Shown here: positions 1-4,023 of the stretch, piece after piece
Numbering within the stretch: position 1 is the first letter of the stretch
Layout: the number at the start of each line of letters is the position of its first letter
Origin: Clostridia bacterium
GTDB taxonomy: Bacteria; Bacillota; Clostridia; Christensenellales; UBA1242
Assembly (NCBI GenBank): GCA_016290255.1
Contig: JAEETG010000035.1
Location: forward strand, 1-5,396
Length of the DNA stretch: 5,396 nt
Direction of reading: 5' to 3'
The notes under the pieces: generated by a model
What the model was told of the DNA's origin: nothing
What the model saw: the letters and a program-made list of their open reading frames with translations, nothing else
Databases searched by the model: none
Translations under genes and position numbers: made by a program

Positions 1-847
1 GAAACTTGGCATTCCAGTTGTTGCAACAATGCACACAAAATACTATGATGACATTTTGCGAATAGTTAAGCTCAAATCCATCGCAAAAATAACTCTTAAT
101 AATTTGATGAAGGTTTACAAAAAAGCAGACAGTGTTTGGACGGTGAGCAAGGGCGCCGCTCAAACTCTAAAAGAATATGGATACAAAAAAGATGTGATTG
201 TTGTTCCAAATGGAACGGAATATGTTTACCCAAATAATGCAGAAGAACTTATTGAAAATGTTAACAAAAAGCACAATTTGGAAGGCAAGAAAAATGTTTT
301 CTTGTTTGTTGGGCGTTTGGCACTATACAAAAATGTTGAACTTATTCTAAACTCATTAAAAGTTTTGAAAGACAAAAATATAGATTTTACCATGCTGATT
401 GTTGGCTCTGGTTTTGATGAAAAAATAATCAAAGAACAAACACATGACCTTGGGTTAGATGAAAAAGTTATTTTCCTTGGACAAATCAAAAATCGTGATG
501 AGCTTCAGGCATATTATCTTAGGGCGGATTTGTTTTTGTTCCCATCGCTTTTCGACACCAATGGAATTGTTTCCATCGAAGCAGCCACACACAAACTTCC
601 AACTCTTTTAGTTAAAAACACTTGCGCGTCAGAAAACATAATAGACGGTGAAAATGGCTTTTTGGCAGAAAACAATGTTGAAGACTTTTCAAGCAAACTA
701 GAAAAGATTATTTCAAATCCGCAAAAACTGAAAGAAGTTGGGCAAAACGCATATAAAACACTTTACAAAAGTTGGGAACAAGTGGCACAAGAGGTTTTGG
801 GTCATTATGAGACAATAGTTGAAGACTACAAAAACAAAAAGGCATAA
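1..847 (+). CDS. GT4-type glycosyltransferase, C-terminal part (5' end outside window)
   Basis: This gene transfers a sugar from an activated donor to an unidentified acceptor, probably in envelope glycolipid or glycan synthesis (inference). The reading frame enters from the left edge, with the first complete codon at position 2. The ATG at 29 is internal, because the nine residues before it (KLGIPVVAT) join smoothly to the HTKYYDD stretch typical of the acceptor-side Rossmann domain of GT4 enzymes. About 281 residues are visible. VVPNGTE (around 206-226) marks the inter-domain hinge. The donor-binding domain follows, with FVGRL...YKN near 305-335, VGSGFDE, a LGQ strand, and FPSLFDTNGIVSIEAA near 539-586. 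In that last motif the usual Glu-x7-Glu is Asp-x7-Glu (codons at 554 and 578). The C-terminus ends in a helix just before a terminator. The family call is firm; donor, acceptor and gene name cannot be read from the sequence. Confidence 0.9.
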   Translation, partial: KLGIPVVATMHTKYYDDILRIVKLKSIAKITLNNLMKVYKKADSVWTVSKGAAQTLKEYGYKKDVIVVPNGTEYVYPNNAEELIENVNKKHNLEGKKNVFLFVGRLALYKNVELILNSLKVLKDKNIDFTMLIVGSGFDEKIIKEQTHDLGLDEKVIFLGQIKNRDELQAYYLRADLFLFPSLFDTNGIVSIEAATHKLPTLLVKNTCASENIIDGENGFLAENNVEDFSSKLEKIISNPQKLKEVGQNAYKTLYKSWEQVAQEVLGHYETIVEDYKNKKA

Positions 848-861
848 TGTTGCCTTTTTTT
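836..861 (+). terminator. Intrinsic terminator at the end of the glycosyltransferase gene
   Basis: A perfect 9-bp inverted repeat, AAAAAGGCA (836-844) and TGCCTTTTT (851-859), surrounds a 6-nt loop and runs into seven T's (855-861). The glycosyltransferase stop codon TAA (845-847) forms the first half of the loop. The A-run and T-run flanks make the element symmetric, so it could act on both strands. It separates the glycosyltransferase transcript from the ruv operon. Confidence 0.8.
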
Positions 862-891
862 GTTATTATTTCAAAAAATTAGAAAATTTGT

Positions 892-920
892 TTTACTTTT
901 TTCTGTTTGTGTGCTATTCT
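892..920 (+). promoter_or_regulatory. Candidate sigma-A promoter of the ruvCAB operon
   Basis: A -35 box TTTACT (892-897, 4 of 6 matches to TTGACA) and a -10 box TATTCT (915-920) are 17 nt apart. A TG one base before the -10 (912-913) gives an extended -10. Transcription would start near 927, leaving a very short leader in front of the ruvC ribosome binding site. It lies directly downstream of the previous gene's terminator, where an operon promoter is expected. I see no LexA-type (SOS) box here, but I did not score the region against a matrix. Confidence 0.5.
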
Positions 921-927
921 ATTTGTA

Positions 928-933
928 TAGGAG
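928..933 (+). promoter_or_regulatory. Ribosome binding site that fixes the ruvC start
   Basis: TAGGAG lies 7 nt before the ATG at 941. This selects that ATG over an in-frame TTG at 860, which sits inside the upstream terminator's T-run and would add 27 residues not found in RuvC proteins. Confidence 0.8.
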
Positions 934-940
934 TTTTAAG

Positions 941-1429
941 ATGATAATACTTGGAATAGACCCAGGCTATGGGCTTGTTGGATTTGGAATTTTGGAGAAA
1001 AATGGCGGAAACATAAAAGCACTTGATTTTGGTTGCATTTCAACAGATAAGGGCGAAAAACTCACAAAAAGGCTAGAAATAATTTCAAATTGTATGCACG
1101 AGATTATTGATAAGTGGCACCCAGACGAAATGGCGATTGAAAAGCTGTTTTTCAACAAAAACATCACAACAGGAATTCCAGTTGCTCAGGCAAGAGGTGT
1201 GATTTTGGTTGCTGCTCAAGAAAGGGGAATCCCAATTTTTGAATACACGCCATCAAACATCAAAATGGCTCTAACAGGAATGGGAAAGGCCGACAAAAAA
1301 CAAATGCAATTTATGGTTAAAACTCTTTTGGGGCTTCAAGAAGTTCCAAAGCCAGATGATGCAGCAGACGCACTTGCAGTTGCCATTTGCCACAGTCAAA
1401 CGAACCAAAGCATGATGGGTTCAATATAA
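941..1429 (+). CDS. ruvC: RuvC, crossover junction endodeoxyribonuclease
   Basis: RuvC is the Holliday-junction resolvase: a dimer that makes paired nicks in four-way junctions during recombinational repair, using two Mg2+ ions held by four acidic residues. All four are present in this 162-residue protein. They are Asp7 in LGIDPGYG, Glu67 in AIEKLFFNKN, and Asp140 and Asp143 in PDDAADALA. The 'Q-A-R-G' helix (83-86) and the Y-T-P-S-x-I-K segment (102-108), both typical of the family's RNase H-like fold, are also present. Length is close to the E. coli protein (173). The start is the ATG with TAGGAG 7 nt upstream; a longer version from TTG at 860 is rejected. It is the first gene of ruvC-ruvA-ruvB, and its stop overlaps the ruvA ribosome binding site, suggesting coupled translation. 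Presence of RuvC argues against a typical Bacilli member, where RecU does this job. Confidence 0.97.
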   Translation: MIILGIDPGYGLVGFGILEKNGGNIKALDFGCISTDKGEKLTKRLEIISNCMHEIIDKWHPDEMAIEKLFFNKNITTGIPVAQARGVILVAAQERGIPIFEYTPSNIKMALTGMGKADKKQMQFMVKTLLGLQEVPKPDDAADALAVAICHSQTNQSMMGSI

Positions 1430-1439
1430 GGAGAGAAAA

Positions 1440-2033
1440 ATGTTTGGATTCATAAAAGGAATAATCGCTTTCAAAAATAATGACACAGTTATTTTGGATA
1501 ACAACGGCGTTGGATATGAGCTCATTGTGTCTAACATGTGCATGAGTCACATTGGAGAAGTGGGGGAAGAAGCAAAACTTTGGACGCATCTTCACGTTCG
1601 TGAGGACGAAATGACACTCATTGGTTTTGAAGACCTTCAGGAGCGTGAGGTGTTTAGAAAACTCATTTCAGTCAACGGTGTTGGCCCAAAAATGGCTCTA
1701 ACCATTTTGGGCGGAATTAGTGCAAAAGACCTAAGCCTTGCAATAGCCACACAAAACGCAAGCTTTTTGAAAGGAATTAAAGGTGTTGGAACAAAAATCC
1801 GTGAACGAATTATGCTTGAACTCAAAGAGAAGATGAATTCAGTTGAAAGTGTTCAACTTTCAATGACAAACTTTGGTGGAGAGCAAAATGTTTTGTTTGA
1901 CAACGCTGTTTCAATCCTTGTGGATTGGGGAGTGCAAAAGAGCACAGCAGAGCAAATCATTAAAGATAACATTAGGCCAGACGACAACATGGAATCACTT
2001 CTTGCAAAAGCGTTTAAAGATATGGGGAGATGA
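1440..2033 (+). CDS. ruvA: RuvA, Holliday-junction branch-migration complex DNA-binding subunit
   Basis: RuvA binds the four-way junction as a tetramer and positions two RuvB motor rings on opposite arms. The 197-residue protein shows all three domains. The N-terminal OB fold (about 1-63) starts MFGFIKG and contains the acidic pin Glu55-Asp56 in VRED, which keeps the junction open. Two helix-hairpin-helix motifs follow: VNGVGPK (78-84) and IKGVGTK (113-119). The C-terminal RuvB-contacting domain (about 150-197) comes after a flexible linker with Ser and Gly (roughly 132-148). Length matches E. coli RuvA (203). AAGGAG (1428-1433) overlaps the ruvC stop codon and lies 6 nt before the ATG; the gap to ruvC is 10 nt. 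The gene ends in TGA, which also shows that TGA is a stop in this organism. Confidence 0.97.
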   Translation: MFGFIKGIIAFKNNDTVILDNNGVGYELIVSNMCMSHIGEVGEEAKLWTHLHVREDEMTLIGFEDLQEREVFRKLISVNGVGPKMALTILGGISAKDLSLAIATQNASFLKGIKGVGTKIRERIMLELKEKMNSVESVQLSMTNFGGEQNVLFDNAVSILVDWGVQKSTAEQIIKDNIRPDDNMESLLAKAFKDMGR

Positions 2034-2038
2034 GATAG

Positions 2039-3076
2039 ATGGAAGGAGAAAACTTTATTTCAAGTTCAAAGCAAAAAGCAGATGAATTGATTGAACTAAG
2101 TTTAAGGCCAAACAACCTAAATGAATATATTGGTCAAGACAAAATTAAAGAGAGCATAAAAATCTATATTGAAGCGGCAAAAAACCGTGATGATGCCCTT
2201 GACCATGTTCTTTTGTTTGGTCCACCAGGCTTGGGGAAAACAACGCTTGCACACATTGTTGCAAACGAACTTGGCTCACAAATAAGAATCACCAGCGGTC
2301 CAGCAATTTCTCACGCTGCCGACCTTGCTGCAATTTTGACAAACTTGGGTAAAAACGATGTTTTGTTCATCGATGAAATCCACAGGCTAAATCGTTCTGT
2401 TGAAGAGGTTCTATATCCCGCAATGGAAGATTTTGCTCTCGATTTTGTTGTTGGAAAAGGTCCTTCAGCAAAAAGCGTTAGAATAAAACTTCAGCCTTTC
2501 ACTCTTATTGGTGCAACAACAAGGGCAGGAATGCTCACAGGGCCACTAAGAGATAGGTTTGGAGTTCTTGGCAGACTTGAAATGTATAACAACAAAGATT
2601 TGTCAACAATTCTAAATCGTTCAGCAAAAATTCTTGGAATAGACATTGAGCCCGATGCAACCATGGAGATTGCAAAGCGCTCTCGAGGAACTCCAAGAAT
2701 TGCAAACAGGCTCTTAAAAAGAGTGAGAGACTATGCTCAAGTGAAAGGTGAGGGAGTGATAACTTTGGAGATGGCAAAAGGCGCTCTTCAAATGATGGAA
2801 ATCGATTCCATTGGTTTAGATAGCGTTGACCACAGGCTTTTGAACGCAATAATCGACAAGTTTGGGGGCGGCCCTGTTGGGCTCGACACACTATCAGCTG
2901 CCACTGGAGAAGAGGCCACAACAATTGAAGATGTCTATGAGCCATATCTCATGCAACTTGGCTTTATTGCAAGAACAAATCGTGGGCGTGTTGCTCTGCC
3001 AAGAGCATATGAACACCTTGGCAAAAAACTTGAAAAAGACAAAAAAGAAGAACTAGAAAAACTTTCACAAAGTTAA
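2039..3076 (+). CDS. ruvB: RuvB, Holliday-junction branch-migration ATPase
   Basis: RuvB is the hexameric AAA+ motor that pulls DNA through the RuvA-bound junction. The 345-residue protein carries Walker [10 protein letters not shown] (61-69), Walker B LFIDE (109-113) followed by IHRL, sensor 1 in IGATTRAG (157-164), the arginine-finger segment LRDRFG (170-175) and sensor 2 RGTPRIANR (216-224). A C-terminal winged-helix domain (about 260-335) includes [18 protein letters not shown] and RTNRGR. Two sites depart from the usual sequence as I recall it: SHAAD (91-95) where EKxGD is common, and RTNRGR where RTPRGR is common. Neither touches a catalytic residue. A Lys/Glu-rich tail of about 15 residues ends the protein. 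The ATG lies 5 nt after the ruvA stop, and its ribosome binding site GGGGAGA (2024-2030) is inside ruvA, so the two are very likely translationally coupled. Confidence 0.98.
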   Translation: MEGENFISSSKQKADELIELSLRPNNLNEYIGQDKIKESIKIYIEAAKNRDDALDHVLLFGPPGLGKTTLAHIVANELGSQIRITSGPAISHAADLAAILTNLGKNDVLFIDEIHRLNRSVEEVLYPAMEDFALDFVVGKGPSAKSVRIKLQPFTLIGATTRAGMLTGPLRDRFGVLGRLEMYNNKDLSTILNRSAKILGIDIEPDATMEIAKRSRGTPRIANRLLKRVRDYAQVKGEGVITLEMAKGALQMMEIDSIGLDSVDHRLLNAIIDKFGGGPVGLDTLSAATGEEATTIEDVYEPYLMQLGFIARTNRGRVALPRAYEHLGKKLEKDKKEELEKLSQS

Positions 3077-3090
3077 CTTTAATATTTTAT

Positions 3091-3130
3091 AATAAGACAA
3101 AAAAGAGCAAAATCTTTTTTGTTTTATTTT
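3091..3130 (+). terminator. Weak A/T-rich hairpin after ruvB, probable terminator
   Basis: ACAAAAAAGA (3097-3106) and TCTTTTTTGT (3113-3122) form a perfect 10-bp inverted repeat with a 6-nt loop. Allowing one G-T pair, the stem extends outwards to about 16 bp (3091-3128). More T's follow up to 3136. The stem is almost all A-U, so it is weaker than the other two terminators here, but its position between ruvB and the yajC promoter fits the end of the ruv operon. Confidence 0.5.
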
Positions 3131-3138
3131 AATTTTGC

Positions 3139-3168
3139 TTGCCAAAATGAGTGCTCCTATTGTATAAT
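3139..3168 (+). promoter_or_regulatory. Sigma-A promoter of yajC
   Basis: A -35 box TTGCCA (3139-3144, 5 of 6 matches) and a perfect -10 box TATAAT (3163-3168) are 18 nt apart. Transcription would start near 3175, giving a leader of about 27 nt that contains the strong ribosome binding site AAGGAG (3189-3194), 7 nt before the yajC ATG. This is the best consensus promoter in the window. It implies that yajC is transcribed independently of ruvB. Confidence 0.75.
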
Positions 3169-3201
3169 GAACCTATCAAATAAATTTTAAGGAGAAAAAT
3201 A

Positions 3202-3735
3202 ATGACATTTTCATCACTCGCAGCAGGCTCATTCATCGAGCAATATTGGCCAGTTTTGGTTATTGTGGCAGCACTTGTTGTGTTGTATGTTGTTTCAATG
3301 ATTAGAAGAAGAAAAGACATGAACCAAGCACAACAAATGCTAAATGAACTAAAACCAGGAACAAAGGTTAAGACCTACACAGGATTTTATGGAACAATCG
3401 ATTCAATCCGTGAAACAACCGACGGAAAAGTTGTTATGCTCAAAATAGGTGAAGACGGCGGAAAGGTTGGTTACATCGAAATTGATGCAAACGCAATCTA
3501 CGGAATCGACTCAAAAACAGATGTTGTGTATGACAAAGAAGGCAATGTTATTGTGAAAGACAGCAAAGAAAAGAAAGTTAAAGAAGAAAAAACTGTCATC
3601 GAAGATCAGCCAAAGCCAATCAAAAAGTCTAAAAAAGAGAAAAAACAAGAAGAGTTTGATGGCTGGTCAGCCAGCGACATAAAACCTGTTAAAGAAGAAA
3701 AAGAAAAGAAAACAGAAAAATCTGAAGAAAAATAA
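3202..3735 (+). CDS. yajC: YajC, Sec translocon accessory subunit with extended charged tail
   Basis: YajC is a small single-span membrane protein associated with SecDF and the SecYEG translocon, assisting protein export. This 177-residue protein has a short N-terminus, one membrane helix (about 17-34, flanked by RRRK) and then the YajC domain (about 38-103). That domain contains the family pattern QQMLNELKPGTKV...TGFYGTI and ends at NAIYGID. The remaining 70 or so residues are a highly charged Lys/Glu tail with one hydrophobic island, FDGWSASDIKP (152-162). E. coli YajC is about 110 residues, so the tail is the unusual part. AAGGAG sits 7 nt before the ATG. In many Clostridia yajC follows ruvB-queA-tgt and precedes secD-secF; here queA and tgt are absent, and a terminator and an unrelated surface-protein gene follow. 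Family assignment is strong; the tail's function is unknown. Confidence 0.9.
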   Translation: MTFSSLAAGSFIEQYWPVLVIVAALVVLYVVSMIRRRKDMNQAQQMLNELKPGTKVKTYTGFYGTIDSIRETTDGKVVMLKIGEDGGKVGYIEIDANAIYGIDSKTDVVYDKEGNVIVKDSKEKKVKEEKTVIEDQPKPIKKSKKEKKQEEFDGWSASDIKPVKEEKEKKTEKSEEK

Positions 3736-3757
3736 GCCATTTTGGCTTATTTTTTTG
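3728..3757 (+). terminator. Intrinsic terminator of yajC
   Basis: AAAAATAAGCCA (3728-3739) and TGGCTTATTTTT (3743-3754) form a perfect 12-bp inverted repeat around a TTT loop, with a T-run at 3750-3756. The yajC stop codon (TAA, 3733-3735) is inside the left arm. Flanking A's and T's again allow action in either direction. Confidence 0.85.
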
Positions 3758-3847
3758 TTTTTGCAATCAAATTTTGGCTGTTTTTCCATAAAAAAACATT
3801 ATTTTAGCATAATAATTGTGTAAAAAGCAAAAATGTATGATTTTTGT

Positions 3848-3876
3848 TTGCCATAAGTTTTAATATTTGTTAAAAT
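3848..3876 (+). promoter_or_regulatory. Sigma-A promoter of the surface-protein gene
   Basis: A -35 box TTGCCA (3848-3853), identical to the one before yajC, is followed after 17 nt by a -10 box TAAAAT (3871-3876, 5 of 6). TG at 3868-3869, one base before the -10, makes it an extended -10. The start of transcription would be near 3883, leaving a leader of about 48 nt. The stretch between the yajC terminator and this promoter (3758-3847) holds no gene or clear signal that I can support. Confidence 0.7.
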
Positions 3877-3882
3877 ATTAAA
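3859..3882 (+). repeat. Perfect 10-bp inverted repeat over the -10 box, possible operator
   Basis: TTTAATATTT (3859-3868) and AAATATTAAA (3873-3882) are exact reverse complements separated by GTTA. The element covers the 3' part of the promoter spacer, the whole -10 box and the predicted start site, so a dimeric repressor bound here would block RNA polymerase. It is entirely A/T in the arms, so chance in AT-rich DNA is a real alternative. No T-run follows, so it is not a terminator. Confidence 0.5.
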
Positions 3883-3893
3883 GACACGTAGGC

Positions 3894-3930
3894 GGGAGAA
3901 AAATAAAAAAATAGGGGAGAAAGATAAAAA
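3894..3930 (+). repeat. Duplicated Shine-Dalgarno-like segment before the GTG start
   Basis: GGGAGAAAAATAAAAA (3894-3909) and GGGAGAAAGATAAAAA (3915-3930) match at 15 of 16 bases and are offset by 21 nt. The second copy provides the ribosome binding site (GGGGAG, 3914-3919) for the GTG at 3931. The first copy is followed by AATAG and has no start codon at the equivalent place. It could be a ribosome standby site or a leftover of a short duplication. Confidence 0.6.
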
Positions 3931-4023
3931 GTGCCGAAATCGAAAAAAATTGGTTTAATCATTTTGACACTAGCAATTGTGTTTGCCACAATTTGCTTGT
4001 TTGCTGTTCTTTTTATTTCCGCA
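3931..4023 (+). other. Signal peptide or N-terminal membrane anchor
   Basis: Residues 1-31 of the surface protein have a basic n-region (Lys3, Lys5, Lys6) and a hydrophobic core from Ile7 to Ile29. S-A precedes a polar stretch beginning NKNSN. Ala31 is a plausible signal-peptidase site, but the core is long enough that an uncleaved anchor is also possible. Confidence 0.75.

Noticed and set aside
860..940. N-terminal extension of ruvC from a TTG at 860, giving a hydrophobic leader that looks like a signal peptide
   Set aside because: It starts in the T-run of the upstream terminator and has no ribosome binding site. RuvC is cytosolic and begins at the MIILGIDPG strand, where TAGGAG precedes an ATG.
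2535..2945. 136-codon minus-strand open frame inside ruvB
   Set aside because: It is antisense to the highly conserved RuvB coding sequence, Leu-rich and without a recognisable family.
3069..3080. 12-bp perfect palindrome AAAGTTAACTTT at the ruvB stop codon
   Set aside because: It has no loop for an RNA hairpin, no T-run and no nearby promoter; a short palindrome at an AT-rich gene end is easily chance.
3088..3093. TATAAT after ruvB as another promoter
   Set aside because: No acceptable -35 at 16-18 nt upstream, and any transcript would run straight into the hairpin at 3091-3128.
3828..3846. Inverted repeat CAAAAAT / ATTTTTG upstream of the surface-gene promoter
   Set aside because: Only 7 bp, nearly all A/T, with no clear T-run or relation to the promoter boxes, so not distinguishable from background.
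3757..3930. Riboswitch or structured RNA in the leader of the surface gene
   Set aside because: The predicted leader is only about 48 nt of purine-rich sequence with no stem; too short and unstructured for a known riboswitch.
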